64,000 bases of DNA from positions 124,001 through 188,000 of the forward strand of contig JAPLFR010000008.1 of the NCBI GenBank assembly GCA_026390575.1, written 5' to 3'. This DNA comes from Ignavibacteriales bacterium. Lineage in GTDB: Bacteria > Bacteroidota > Ignavibacteria > UBA10030. The notes beneath the pieces were generated by a model. It saw nothing but the letters and a program-made list of their open reading frames with translations. It ran no database searches and was not told the origin of the DNA. Each line of letters starts with the position of its first letter. The first letter of the stretch is position 1. Below, in pieces: positions 38,006-48,268 of this stretch. The position numbers were made by a program, and so were the translations under genes.

Positions 38006-39034
38006 ATGGAAGAAAAGAACGAAGAATTACCAAAATCTTTTGTTGATGTACTCGCGGATTTTATCATTAAGATTAAACCTTCTATCGCTTTACTCTGGAG
38101 CAAGCGGAAACAGCTTGTGTTGGTAAATGGCGGAGTAGGAATCATTACAATTATCATTCTGTATTTTCTTGTAAATCCATATTATCAAAGTACAGTCACG
38201 ATCCTTCCTGATTTTGGCAATAAGAGCTCTGATATGCTTGGACAGTTCTCCGGACTTGCTGCGATGGCCGGAGTGAATGTTGGGGGAGATGTATCGACGC
38301 AAATCTATCAAAACCTCATTATGAGTGAAACTGTATTGAGTGAGGTGATCTATCGTAAGTATGAAACAAAAGAATATGATAAACCCGTTAATTTGGTAGA
38401 ATATTTCGATATCAAACCAGACAAGTCCCTTCCTGATACTCTGCAAAATAGAAAAATGTTTTTAAAAATGTATGAAATGTTGATCAAAGGAAATATATCT
38501 ATAAGCTATGAACTTAAAACCAAAATTCTTACAATGGTTGTGGAAATGCCGGAGTCTAAACTCTCTGCAGATGTAGCAAATACCTTAGTAATCTCGCTCG
38601 ATAAATACGTAAGAACACAAAGGAAATCTTTTGCAACCGAGCAAAGAAAATATCTTGTTTCTAGAGTTCAACAGATCAAAGATACTTTGACATCGAGTGA
38701 AGATGCTTTGAAATCTTTTAGAGAGAAAAATAGACAAATAGCACAGTCTCCAGAGTTATTGCTAGAGCAAAGTAGATTGATGCGGAATGTCGAAATTCAG
38801 CAAACAATTTTTATTGAACTAACAAAGCAGCTTGAACTTGTGAAGTTGGCAGAAGTAAAAGATGTACCAGTGGTGAATGTTAGGGAATATGCTAAGGATC
38901 CGGTTGTTAAGACAGGTCCGAAACGGGTGATGACACTGGCTCTCATTCTCTTCTTCTCGTTCCTGTGCTCTGCCGGATGGATGATAGGAAGAGAAAAGGT
39001 GCATGATACGATTGAGAAGATTAAGAAGGGATAA
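38006..39034 (+). CDS. Wzz-type chain-length determinant / polysaccharide co-polymerase
   Basis: The protein has about 342 residues from the ATG at 38006; a TTG at 37994 is an alternative start overlapping the leader stop. An N-terminal membrane helix (VNGGVGIITIIILYFLV) is followed by a long periplasmic part with coiled-coil character (ALKSFREKNRQIAQSPELL) and a C-terminal helix (VMTLALILFFSFLCSAGWMIG). This is the Wzz/PCP layout. There is no cytoplasmic BY-kinase domain, so it is a PCP-1/2b type, not a Wzc. It would set polymer length together with Wzy. Confidence 0.85.
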   Translation: MEEKNEELPKSFVDVLADFIIKIKPSIALLWSKRKQLVLVNGGVGIITIIILYFLVNPYYQSTVTILPDFGNKSSDMLGQFSGLAAMAGVNVGGDVSTQIYQNLIMSETVLSEVIYRKYETKEYDKPVNLVEYFDIKPDKSLPDTLQNRKMFLKMYEMLIKGNISISYELKTKILTMVVEMPESKLSADVANTLVISLDKYVRTQRKSFATEQRKYLVSRVQQIKDTLTSSEDALKSFREKNRQIAQSPELLLEQSRLMRNVEIQQTIFIELTKQLELVKLAEVKDVPVVNVREYAKDPVVKTGPKRVMTLALILFFSFLCSAGWMIGREKVHDTIEKIKKG

Positions 39035-39102
39035 GTAATAAACTGATGGGATTTGGAAAATAAATAGAGCACAAAATAATTAGTCGGGGGTAGGTGTAAG
39101 GA

Positions 39103-40404
39103 ATGAAAGAAATATTACTAAAAAAAATTGAATCAAAAGATTTCACAGTCGGTGTGGTGGGGATGGGATATGTAGGTCTTCCATTGATCTTATGCTTTAT
39201 AGAAAAAGGTTTTAGAGCAATTGGCATAGATATTGACAAGAAGAAAATTGATACTATCAGAAATGGGAAGTCGTATATCAAGCATATACCAGAAGAACGA
39301 ATCCTGAAAGCGATTAATTCGAACCTCTTTATACCTACAACTGATTTTTCCAAAGTAGCTGATTGCGATGCGATTCTCATAGCAGTTCCTACACCTCTCA
39401 ATAAGAATCGTGAACCGGATATGGAATACATTGTTAAAACATGTGAATCGGTGTATCCTCATATTCGGAAAGGACAACTCATTGTATTGGAATCTTCAAC
39501 ATATCCAGGGACTACTGAGGAGGTTGTTGTCCCGATATTAGAAAAAAGCGGATTGAGAGTTGATAGAGATTTCTATGTCGGATATTCACCAGAAAGAGAA
39601 GACCCGAATAATCGCGATTATCGCACAGAAACTATTCCGAAAGTAGTAGGTGCCACTTCTTTGGATGGATTGGCGGTTGCTGAGAAGATATATCAACAAA
39701 TCGTTGTAAAGACTGTCCCAGTATCCTCAACTCGGGTTGCTGAAGCAACGAAGCTCATGGAAAATATTTTCAGAAGCGTAAATATTGCTTTGGTGAACGA
39801 ATTAAAAGTAACATTTATGAAAATGGGAATCGATATCTGGGAAGTAATTGATGCGGCAAAAACAAAACCGTTTGGGTATATGCCATTCTATCCCGGACCG
39901 GGGCTTGGCGGGCATTGCATCCCTATTGATCCGTTCTATCTCACTTGGAAAGCGAGGGAGTATGGCGTCAATACTCGTTTTATTGAATTAGCCGGTGAAA
40001 TTAATACTTCTATGCCTGATTTTGTCGTAAGTCGAGTGATGGATGTGTTGAATGAATTTGGCAAATCTCTTAAAGGCTCTAAAATATTAATGCTTGGTTT
40101 GGCATACAAGGCGAATGTGGATGATGATCGTGAATCGCCAAGTTATTTTTTAATGGAAAAATTAGAAAAAAAGGGTGCAATAGTTGAATATAATGACCCG
40201 TTCATACCGGTTATTAAGCCGACTCGGGAACACCCTCAGTTTATAGGCAAAAAATCTGTAGATATATCGAAAGATTATGATCTGATTTTAATTACCACAG
40301 CGCATGATATTTATAAGACCATGGATTTGTTATCGCTTAATATACCTATCGTTGATACACGTAATTTAATACATACGGTTTCTTCACTCGTTCATAAAGC
40401 ATAA
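39103..40404 (+). CDS. UDP-N-acetylhexosamine 6-dehydrogenase (WbpA/WecC-like)
   Basis: The 433-residue protein has the N-terminal Rossmann motif VGVVGMGYVGLPL and the catalytic cysteine in GPGLGGHCIPIDPFYL, followed by the C-terminal UDP-binding domain beginning MLGLAYKANVDD. The longer GLGGHCIPIDPFYLTWKA stretch matches the WbpA group. The reaction is two-step NAD oxidation of a UDP-HexNAc to the uronic acid. A TAAGGA site precedes the ATG. With the next gene (2-epimerase) the product could be UDP-GlcNAcA or UDP-ManNAcA. Confidence 0.92.
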   Translation: MKEILLKKIESKDFTVGVVGMGYVGLPLILCFIEKGFRAIGIDIDKKKIDTIRNGKSYIKHIPEERILKAINSNLFIPTTDFSKVADCDAILIAVPTPLNKNREPDMEYIVKTCESVYPHIRKGQLIVLESSTYPGTTEEVVVPILEKSGLRVDRDFYVGYSPEREDPNNRDYRTETIPKVVGATSLDGLAVAEKIYQQIVVKTVPVSSTRVAEATKLMENIFRSVNIALVNELKVTFMKMGIDIWEVIDAAKTKPFGYMPFYPGPGLGGHCIPIDPFYLTWKAREYGVNTRFIELAGEINTSMPDFVVSRVMDVLNEFGKSLKGSKILMLGLAYKANVDDDRESPSYFLMEKLEKKGAIVEYNDPFIPVIKPTREHPQFIGKKSVDISKDYDLILITTAHDIYKTMDLLSLNIPIVDTRNLIHTVSSLVHKA

Positions 40405-40408
40405 ATCA

Positions 40409-41503
40409 TTGAAAACAATAATTTCTGTTGTTGGAGCGCGGCCAAACTTTATGAAGGCAGCTCCAATCTATAAAGAATTGCTTTCACATCGTCATGAAGT
40501 CAGGCATATACTATGCCACACCGGGCAGCATTACGATGAAAAAATGTCAAAGGTGTTTTTTAATGAATTGGATTTGCCGAAACCAGATTTTTATCTCGGT
40601 GTCGGTTCGGGAACTCACGCCGAACAGACAGCTGGAGTAATGGTTGGATTTGAGAAAGTAGTGCTCGAAGAGAAGCCCGACCTTATCATTGTGTACGGCG
40701 ATGTAAATTCAACTGTCGCATGTAGTCTCGTGGCGTCTAAACTAAACATTAAGCTAGCACATGTGGAATCTGGATTACGCAGTCATGATCGGACTATGCC
40801 AGAAGAGATAAATAGGATTATAACGGATACACTTTCGGATTATTTATTTGTTACAGAGTCGTCAGGTATAGAAAATTTACTACATGAAGGAATTAATAAA
40901 GAAAAAATTCATTTTGTTGGCAATGTTATGATTGACAGTCTTTTGCATTATCTCCCAAAGATAGCATGCTCGCCTATATTCACTACACTGGGTATTAAAA
41001 AAGATGAATTTATTCTTGTGACTCTGCACAGACCGAGCAATGTTGATTCAAAAAATAATTTGGAAACAATCCTTAACACTTTGAATATTCTCTCACAGAA
41101 ATATCCTGTTGTATTTCCGATGCATCCGCGGACAAAAAAAAATATCAATGAATATGAATTAAATAGTTTGATTTCTAACAATATCATTGTAACTGATCCG
41201 TTGGGCTACATAGATTTCCTTGCATTAATGAACTTCGCGAAACTTGTGATTACTGATAGCGGAGGCATTCAGGAAGAATGCACATTCTTAAAAGTGCAAT
41301 GCCTGACAGCAAGAGAAAATACTGAACGCCCGATCACGGTCGAAGTTGGGACAAACCATTTGCTCGGCACTGACTGGAAAAAAATACAAGTTATTGCAAA
41401 AGAAATACTAAACGGAAAAATAAAAATGGGGACAATTCCAGAATTATGGGATGGCCATGCAAGTGAAAGAATTGTAGATATCTTACTTCCCCCAAAAATT
41501 TAA
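40409..41503 (+). CDS. wecB: UDP-N-acetylglucosamine 2-epimerase
   Basis: This 364-residue protein has the WecB signature VVGARPNFMKAAP, HTGQHYD, VYGDVNST, HVESGLRS, and TDSGGIQEE. It converts UDP-GlcNAc to UDP-ManNAc. It starts at TTG, 4 bases after the stop of the dehydrogenase gene. In the locus it feeds either UDP-ManNAcA or later 3-amino sugars. Confidence 0.93.
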   Translation: MKTIISVVGARPNFMKAAPIYKELLSHRHEVRHILCHTGQHYDEKMSKVFFNELDLPKPDFYLGVGSGTHAEQTAGVMVGFEKVVLEEKPDLIIVYGDVNSTVACSLVASKLNIKLAHVESGLRSHDRTMPEEINRIITDTLSDYLFVTESSGIENLLHEGINKEKIHFVGNVMIDSLLHYLPKIACSPIFTTLGIKKDEFILVTLHRPSNVDSKNNLETILNTLNILSQKYPVVFPMHPRTKKNINEYELNSLISNNIIVTDPLGYIDFLALMNFAKLVITDSGGIQEECTFLKVQCLTARENTERPITVEVGTNHLLGTDWKKIQVIAKEILNGKIKMGTIPELWDGHASERIVDILLPPKI

Positions 41504-41517
41504 TTACAAACTAGACT

Positions 41518-43653
41518 ATGAAACAAGCAATCATAAAAAAAGGTAAAGTATTCGCTGAACAAATGCCCGCCCCTGTCGTTTCAAAGGGGAGTGTTCTTAT
41601 TAAAGTAGTTAATAGTTGCATATCTGCAGGCACTGAAATGAGTGGTGTTGTTGAAAGTGGGAAATCACTTATTACGAGAGCTATGGAACAACCCTCAAAT
41701 GTTTCAAAAGCAATTAGCATGATTCGATCAGATGGAATTGCCAGATCATATAAGAAAATTATGGGCAAACTGGATTCCGGTCATCCGACAGGATATTCCA
41801 TCTCGGGAATTGTCATCGGTGTTGGTGAGAGGACAACACGTTTTAGAGTCGGCGACAAAATTGCGGCAGCGGGCGCCGGATTGGCGAATCATGCTGAATA
41901 TGTTGATGTACCAGAACAATTAGTAATGCATATTCCGGCAAATCTCGGATTTTTAGAAGCATCTACGGTAACTTTGGGCGGTATAGCGATGCAAGGAGTT
42001 CGCCGGGCAAATATCGCGATCGGAGAGTACTGTGTCGTTATCGGGGCTGGTATTCTTGGTTTGCTTTCAGTGCAGATACTTCGTCATTCGGGAGTGCGTG
42101 TAATCGTCGTCGATATCGACTCGGTACGCCTGGATGTTGCTAGAGAGATCGGGGCTGAGATCGTCATCAATTCCAAAAAAGAAGACCCAGTAAAAGTGGT
42201 TGAGAATTATACGGGTGGATTCGGTGCTGATGCAGTTCTCTTTACCGCATCGACAACCAGTAGTGAACCGCTTTCTCAAGCATTCCAAATGTGCAAGAAA
42301 AAGGGACGTGTCGTTCTTGTTGGGGTCGTAGGTATGACGATTAATAGGGAAGACATGTATGCGAAAGAACTAGATTTTTTGATCTCTACTTCATACGGTC
42401 CAGGTCGATATGATAAAAATTATGAAGACAAGGGATTGGATTATCCTTATGCATATATCCGGTGGACAGAAAATCGGAACATGGAAGAATATCTGCGCCT
42501 TATTCATACCGGAGCGATTAAGCTTGAAAAACTAATTAGTCGGATTTTTCCAATTGAAGAAGTGACGAAAGCATTTGAATCGCTAAAAAGTTCCGTTCAA
42601 CGTCCCTTGATGGTAATTTTGGAATACGGAGAACCGGAAGAATCCGAATTGGTAGAGTATCTCCATCATGAGAGAAAAGTACAGACAGGCATTGTGGAGG
42701 TGAAGAATGATATTGTCAATGTTGCCCTCGTAGGTGTTGGCAGTTTCGCAACGGGAATGCATTTGCCGAATATGAAAAAACTGAAGGAAAAGTATCGACT
42801 GTATGCTGTTCTGGACCGCGTTGGCCATAGGTCTAAGACTATCGCCGAGCAATATAAGGCGGCGTTTGCCACTACGAATTATGCTGATGTCCTCAACGAC
42901 CCCAATATCGATCTGATATTTATCTCAACTCAGCATGATTCTCACGCTGAATTGGCACTACAGGCACTACAAGCTGGAAAAAATGTCTTTGTGGAAAAAC
43001 CGTTAGCGACTAACCAGAAGGATCTTGATAAAATCAAAGCCTTTTACAGCAATAAAGATATAGTCAAACCCTTACTGCTAGTCGGTTTCAATCGGCGATT
43101 TAGCAGATATGCCTGTGAAATAAAAAAACATATCGATAAACGAATAAATCCAATGGTGATCCGCTATCGCATGAATGCAGGATACATCCCTCTCGATCAT
43201 TGGGTGCATGAACACGGCGGTCGAATTGTGGGCGAAGCGTGTCATATTATTGACCTGATGACATATTTTATTGGAACGAAAGTCGTTAGTATAAGTGTCG
43301 AATCGATGACACCGAAAACGTCGAAGTACAGCAGCAGTGATAATAAATCAATCATCTTGAAATACGACGAAGGATCGATCTGCACCATTGATTATTTTGC
43401 CATCGGGAGTCGGGAGATCCCCAAAGAATTTATGGAAATTCATTTTGATGAAAAAACAATCATCATGAATGATTATAAATCATTGATCGGTCATGGTCTG
43501 ACATTGAATCCAATTTCAACATCAATTAGTGAAAAAGGTCATTTAGAAGAATTGGATATTCTTTATCAAACGCTTAAGCAATCTAGTCCTTGGCCTATTG
43601 AATTATGGGATATGATTCAGACGATGGAAATCACTTTCGCTGTTGCTCCATAA
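41518..43653 (+). CDS. Two-domain oxidoreductase: zinc-type alcohol dehydrogenase fused to Gfo/Idh/MocA
   Basis: This 711-residue protein has an N-terminal MDR part (residues 1-360) with VIGAGILGLLSVQ and VGVVGM around the nucleotide site. It lacks the usual catalytic GHE zinc motif (SGIVIGVG appears where GHE would be). The C-terminal part (from about 395) begins VNVALVGVGSFATGMHLP and has VEKPLA, the Gfo/Idh/MocA signature. Such fusions are typical in exopolysaccharide loci alongside heparinase-like proteins, as here. It probably oxidises a sugar nucleotide; which half is active is not clear. Confidence 0.82.
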   Translation: MKQAIIKKGKVFAEQMPAPVVSKGSVLIKVVNSCISAGTEMSGVVESGKSLITRAMEQPSNVSKAISMIRSDGIARSYKKIMGKLDSGHPTGYSISGIVIGVGERTTRFRVGDKIAAAGAGLANHAEYVDVPEQLVMHIPANLGFLEASTVTLGGIAMQGVRRANIAIGEYCVVIGAGILGLLSVQILRHSGVRVIVVDIDSVRLDVAREIGAEIVINSKKEDPVKVVENYTGGFGADAVLFTASTTSSEPLSQAFQMCKKKGRVVLVGVVGMTINREDMYAKELDFLISTSYGPGRYDKNYEDKGLDYPYAYIRWTENRNMEEYLRLIHTGAIKLEKLISRIFPIEEVTKAFESLKSSVQRPLMVILEYGEPEESELVEYLHHERKVQTGIVEVKNDIVNVALVGVGSFATGMHLPNMKKLKEKYRLYAVLDRVGHRSKTIAEQYKAAFATTNYADVLNDPNIDLIFISTQHDSHAELALQALQAGKNVFVEKPLATNQKDLDKIKAFYSNKDIVKPLLLVGFNRRFSRYACEIKKHIDKRINPMVIRYRMNAGYIPLDHWVHEHGGRIVGEACHIIDLMTYFIGTKVVSISVESMTPKTSKYSSSDNKSIILKYDEGSICTIDYFAIGSREIPKEFMEIHFDEKTIIMNDYKSLIGHGLTLNPISTSISEKGHLEELDILYQTLKQSSPWPIELWDMIQTMEITFAVAP

Positions 43654-43703
43654 AACTAACTGAAATAGACATAACGGAAATTCTACGCACAGATCATCGC
43701 AAA

Positions 43704-44939
43704 ATGAGAACAACAAAAATTCTCTTTTTAGGATCATTTCCTCCACCGTTTGGAGGTATTGCCTCGCATCTTTATGATCTCTTTAAGGTGTTTGCTGATG
43801 CAAAACGCGATTTTTATGTATTTGATATATACCAGAGGGACCTTTCGAATGATGAAGGTTATCTCCACTTGCGTTCACAGAAGAGAAGGGGAAAATTATT
43901 CTCTCATCTCTCTTCGCTGTTCTGCTTCGTACGGTACCTCAATAGATTTACTATAGTCCTTTTTCAGACGGTGAAATTCTATGGAAAAGGGGACCAAGAA
44001 TTTCTCTTTCCATTCAAGGTAGTCCTCACACTTATCGAACTCATTAAAACTATCCGAAATGATGGTATCACCACTCTCTCCGCCTATCATACATTTCCAG
44101 AAGGGATGTACGCATATTTTATAAGAAAGTATTTTTTTACTGAGATTTGTTATTCTGTGACTGTGTTTGGTGAACTTCAGGCGGATACCATTCATATTTC
44201 AAAACATGAAAAGTTATACAATCAAATATTGAAAAATGCCAACATTTTGATGGCATCAAGTCAATATTGTGGAAGTGGTGTAGAAAAGGTCGGACTCTCG
44301 ACAGCGAAAGTTTCCGTTATTCCGTATGGCATAGATATCGATCATTTTAAACGGACTATTCCCTATGAAGAAACTAAATCAAAGCGGAAGATTTTGTTCG
44401 TCGGTCATATAAATGTGCGAATGGGGCTGGAATGTTTGTTGAATGCGTTGGCTATTCTGAAAAAGAAAAGCATTGAAACAAATGTTATAATTGTTGGTAA
44501 TGATCATGGGTTCCTTTCAGAATTTACGAAGTTGGTGAATACTTTTGGGCTTGTAGATAATATTTCGATACAAAAAAACGTTTCATACAATGCACTGCGT
44601 ACTATTTATGATGAATCGTATCTTTATGTAAATACGGCAAATACCAAATTGCCCTGTATGGGATTGTCCATGAAAGAGGCGATGGCTTCAGAATTACCCG
44701 TGATCGCATCAAATGCCGGTGGAATTCCAGAAGCAGTAGTTATCGGGGAGACAGGTTACATCTTTCCGGCAGATGATGCGATTGAGTTAGCGAAATATAT
44801 TGAGTTGACGCTCACGAATTTTGAATTATCAAAAAAGATGGGAAAGTCAGGAAGAAGAAGGGCGGAAGAAATCTTTGATAAGAATAAAACAAGCCAGAAT
44901 ATTTTAGATATATTAAATATGATGGAAAAAAACTTATGA
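43704..44939 (+). CDS. Glycosyltransferase family 4
   Basis: The protein has 411 residues from the ATG at 43704; the upstream part of the open frame overlaps the previous gene and lacks homology. The N-terminal LFLGSFPPPFGGIASHL and the C-terminal ESYLYVNTANTKLPCMGLS, EAMASELPVIASNAGGIPEAV mark a GT-B retaining enzyme with the EX7E-type donor site (PF00534). It adds one sugar in the repeat unit. The stop overlaps the next start (ATGA). Confidence 0.9.
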   Translation: MRTTKILFLGSFPPPFGGIASHLYDLFKVFADAKRDFYVFDIYQRDLSNDEGYLHLRSQKRRGKLFSHLSSLFCFVRYLNRFTIVLFQTVKFYGKGDQEFLFPFKVVLTLIELIKTIRNDGITTLSAYHTFPEGMYAYFIRKYFFTEICYSVTVFGELQADTIHISKHEKLYNQILKNANILMASSQYCGSGVEKVGLSTAKVSVIPYGIDIDHFKRTIPYEETKSKRKILFVGHINVRMGLECLLNALAILKKKSIETNVIIVGNDHGFLSEFTKLVNTFGLVDNISIQKNVSYNALRTIYDESYLYVNTANTKLPCMGLSMKEAMASELPVIASNAGGIPEAVVIGETGYIFPADDAIELAKYIELTLTNFELSKKMGKSGRRRAEEIFDKNKTSQNILDILNMMEKNL

Positions 44940-46045
44940 CAACCCACCAAATTGTACCTCTCATTGAACCCTATTTGGGAAAGAATGCTCGTCTTTATGT
45001 CTCCGAATGTATTGATAGCAACTGGATTAGTTCAAGAGGGCATTTCATTCCTGATTTTGAAGACGCATTTGCAAAATTTATCGGAACAAAATACGCTGTT
45101 GCTGTGTCAAACGGAACGGTCGCAATTCATTTGGCGCTTGTCAGTCTGGGTATCAAGGAGGGGGACGAAGTCATTGTTCCCGACCTAACATTTGCCGCTA
45201 CCATTAATGCAGTGCTGCATGCACACGCCACTCCAGTAATCGTTGATATTGATCGTGATACATGGAATATTTCACCTGAAAAGATTATTGAAGTCATCAC
45301 GACAAAAACGAAAGCTATCATCCCTGTTCACTTATATGGTTATCCGTGCAATATGGATGAAATTATGAAAATCGGTGAAAAGTATAATCTGAAAATTATT
45401 GAAGATGCTGCAGAAGCTCATGGCGCTGAATTCGACGGAAAGAAGGTTGGTAGTTTTGGTGTAGTTGGAACGTTCAGTTTTTATGGAAATAAAATAATCA
45501 CTACTGGAGAAGGTGGAATCTGTGTGACGGATGATAATCATCTTTATGAGAAGATGATCATTTTACGTGACCATGGAATGAACCGTCAGAATAAATATCA
45601 ATATGATGTAGTGGGGTACAATTATCGAATGACGAATCCTCAAGCGGCGATGGGATTTGCGCAGCTCGAAGAGATCAATGAGATAATTACCCAGCGCAAT
45701 CTTATCAAGAGTTGGTATGACACTGAATTTAAAAAAAATAAATTAATCACATTACGGAAGGATACGAAAAAGGTTGAATCGGTTAACTGGCTATTCACCT
45801 GTTTGATAGAAAACCGTGATGAGGTGATCAAGAAATTGGCTTTGAATTACATTGAAACTCGTCCCATGTTCTATCCGCTTCATCAAATGGAGATTTATAA
45901 AAGATATTCAAAGAACATTTGTATTAATTCAAGTGAAATATCCCTTAAAGGGATCAGCTTACCAACCTACTTTAAGATTCCCTATTCTTATGTGGAACGC
46001 GTGTGTCATTCACTTCTAGCCGAGGAAAAATCCTATGCCTGCTGA
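44936..46045 (+). CDS. DegT/DnrJ/EryC1-family aminotransferase
   Basis: This 369-residue fold-type I PLP enzyme has FAATINAVLHA, EDAAEAHGAEF, the PLP lysine in SFYGNKIITTGEGG, and YNYRMTNPQAA. The family makes amino sugars from keto sugar nucleotides. With the dehydrogenase (WbpA-like) and the Gfo/Idh/MocA domain it could form a WbpA/B/E-type route to a 2,3-diamino uronic acid. It is coupled to the GT gene by ATGA and overlaps the methyltransferase by 11 bp. Confidence 0.93.
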   Translation: MTTHQIVPLIEPYLGKNARLYVSECIDSNWISSRGHFIPDFEDAFAKFIGTKYAVAVSNGTVAIHLALVSLGIKEGDEVIVPDLTFAATINAVLHAHATPVIVDIDRDTWNISPEKIIEVITTKTKAIIPVHLYGYPCNMDEIMKIGEKYNLKIIEDAAEAHGAEFDGKKVGSFGVVGTFSFYGNKIITTGEGGICVTDDNHLYEKMIILRDHGMNRQNKYQYDVVGYNYRMTNPQAAMGFAQLEEINEIITQRNLIKSWYDTEFKKNKLITLRKDTKKVESVNWLFTCLIENRDEVIKKLALNYIETRPMFYPLHQMEIYKRYSKNICINSSEISLKGISLPTYFKIPYSYVERVCHSLLAEEKSYAC

Positions 46046-46691
46046 ACCGTTTAAATTTGACGGTGTATTAGATGAATGGAAGAGCAATCAAATTCTCCGC
46101 TTCTGTAATAAATCAGCACTCGACATAGGGTGTAATACAGGTGAACTTGTTTCTTTTTTGAATTCACGGAATATTTATACTGAAGGTTTAGATTCCAATC
46201 AAGAATTTATTTACGCTGCTCGAAAAAAATATTCAACACTTCATTTTAACTGTGGAAGCGATTTATCGATTTTTAAAGATAATCAATTTGAGAGTGTCAT
46301 CGCATGGAATGTGATAGAGCATATCCATGATGATCTTGATGCTCTCCATCAAATGGTGCGCATAGCGTCTCACAATGTGATCCTATCAATTCCCAAAGAA
46401 GATGAATTATCCTTGCCTGATTCTCGCGTCACTTATCGACCGTACGTCGATCCGACTCATAAACATTACTATACTCGAGATATCCTCCTGTCCATGGTTT
46501 CGCAGATAGGCCCGTATATTACTTATTTTGAGGATACAACTCGTGTCCGGCCGCTTCTAGCATATCAGAAAATTGGTATACCGCGGTGGCTCTGTGCATC
46601 ACTGGATACACTGTTCTGGAAATTTGGCTCCCAAAAGGAATTATTTCATGCTAACATCATGATGGTGGTGGAAAAAAAATATAGAGCTTGA
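46035..46691 (+). CDS. SAM-dependent methyltransferase (class I)
   Basis: This 218-residue protein has the SAM motif ALDIGCNTGELVSFL, the acidic residue in GLDSNQEFI, and IAWNVIEHIHDDLDAL for motif IV. It probably methylates a sugar or an intermediate of the polymer. It overlaps the aminotransferase gene by 11 bp. Confidence 0.85.
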   Translation: MPAEPFKFDGVLDEWKSNQILRFCNKSALDIGCNTGELVSFLNSRNIYTEGLDSNQEFIYAARKKYSTLHFNCGSDLSIFKDNQFESVIAWNVIEHIHDDLDALHQMVRIASHNVILSIPKEDELSLPDSRVTYRPYVDPTHKHYYTRDILLSMVSQIGPYITYFEDTTRVRPLLAYQKIGIPRWLCASLDTLFWKFGSQKELFHANIMMVVEKKYRA

Positions 46692-46737
46692 TTTTTTATT
46701 ATAACAATGATAGACAAACGGCTGAGAGTGTACAAGA

Positions 46738-48204
46738 TTGCTACATCAGTTAAAATCAATTTCAAAAGAGACAATTATTTATGGGGTGGGCGGTGCAGCA
46801 GGGAGCATCGTTTCATTTTTATTATTGCCGTTGTATACGAAATTCCTCACGCCGGAAGATTACGGGTATCTTGCAATTTTTTCTGTGTTTCAGTCTATCA
46901 TTGAAATTACCGCCGTCTTTGGTCTAAGCTCTGGGTTGTTTCGCTATTACCTGATGGCGAAGGACGAAGCTGAACAACGGATGGTCATGAACACTTGCTT
47001 TTGGACTCAAACTCTTTTTATTATCGTTCTCGCCGCGATCACGCTTCCAATGGTAAGCCAGTTCTCTCAGGTTCTTTTCGGCAGCACTAAATATTCGTAC
47101 TTATTTACAATGGTTACAGCCACAGGTCTTTTGTCTGCCTTTGGAAGCTTCATTTTTTCGTTCATGCGGGCGAAAAGGAAACCGGTTTTTTTTGCTTTCG
47201 CGCAAATTGTTAAGGTGACACTCCTAACACTTACGAATGTCTATTTTGTCGCCGTACTCCACTGGAATTATTCCGGGATCATTATCGGAAATCTTACCGT
47301 GCTAATCGTTATCACGGTGATTGTACTTGGATGGTTCTCCAGATTCATTGGCTTTTCTTTTTCCGCGGTCATTTTAAAAAAACTTTTCGTTTTCATCAGT
47401 CCTATCTATGTTGTAAACTTGTTTTTCCTCCTTCTCAATCTCTCTGACCGCTTCTTTCTGAATCATTTTCTTACTCCAACGGAAGTTGGCCTTTATTCCT
47501 ACGGGAATAAGATCGGGTCAATCGTGATGATCGGAGTTGTTACTCCGTTTTCAACTGCCATCGTGCCATACGCCCTGTCTATTGCGAAAGAGGATCACTT
47601 TAAAAAAACATTCTCTAAGATCATCAAGTATTTCCTTCTGATTCTCATATATCTTTCCATGTGTATTTTTTACTTTTCGAAGGAGATCGTCTTAGCGGTA
47701 TCGAATGCATCCTATGTCGACGCGAGTGGCATCGTTGGCCCCATCCTTCTCTCAAGTATCTTTTACGGACTCTATTATAATTTGAGCATTGCCATCGATA
47801 TAGTGGAAAAAACGTACCTCGCAACTATCGTTGTAGTAACGGGTGCCGTTGTCAGCATCAGTCTCAACTACAGTACGATACCGTTTCTCGGGATGTATGG
47901 ATCAGCGCTTGCCAGCTGTGTTTCAAATGGTGTTCTTCTCTTATTCATGTATTATTATTGTCAGAAATACTTTTACATTCATTACGAAGTGAATGCTTTT
48001 CTAAGAGTGATTGGTATTATCATATTCTATTCCATTTTTTATTTCATTCTCCCCGGAATTGGCATTCAGGATGTAATGACTATTTTAATCAAAGTTGCAT
48101 TGTGTATTTTATTTCCATTTCTCTTATATGTTTTTCGGGTTTTTGATGAGGATGAAAGAAAATATGCTAAAAAATATCTACATAGTAGAATACCTATATT
48201 TTAA
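46738..48204 (+). CDS. Wzx-type oligosaccharide flippase
   Basis: This 488-residue polytopic membrane protein starts with TIIYGVGGAAGSIVSFLLLPLYTKFLTPEDYGYL, the typical first helix and loop of the RfbX/MVF family, with about 12-14 hydrophobic segments. It moves lipid-linked repeat units across the inner membrane. The start is TTG; no ATG is nearby in frame. Confidence 0.9.
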   Translation: MLHQLKSISKETIIYGVGGAAGSIVSFLLLPLYTKFLTPEDYGYLAIFSVFQSIIEITAVFGLSSGLFRYYLMAKDEAEQRMVMNTCFWTQTLFIIVLAAITLPMVSQFSQVLFGSTKYSYLFTMVTATGLLSAFGSFIFSFMRAKRKPVFFAFAQIVKVTLLTLTNVYFVAVLHWNYSGIIIGNLTVLIVITVIVLGWFSRFIGFSFSAVILKKLFVFISPIYVVNLFFLLLNLSDRFFLNHFLTPTEVGLYSYGNKIGSIVMIGVVTPFSTAIVPYALSIAKEDHFKKTFSKIIKYFLLILIYLSMCIFYFSKEIVLAVSNASYVDASGIVGPILLSSIFYGLYYNLSIAIDIVEKTYLATIVVVTGAVVSISLNYSTIPFLGMYGSALASCVSNGVLLLFMYYYCQKYFYIHYEVNAFLRVIGIIIFYSIFYFILPGIGIQDVMTILIKVALCILFPFLLYVFRVFDEDERKYAKKYLHSRIPIF

Positions 48205-48268
48205 GCATTCATCCAATGGGTATTAAAAGTTTTATTTTTACATTTATAGAAGATCCAAGGATTACAAT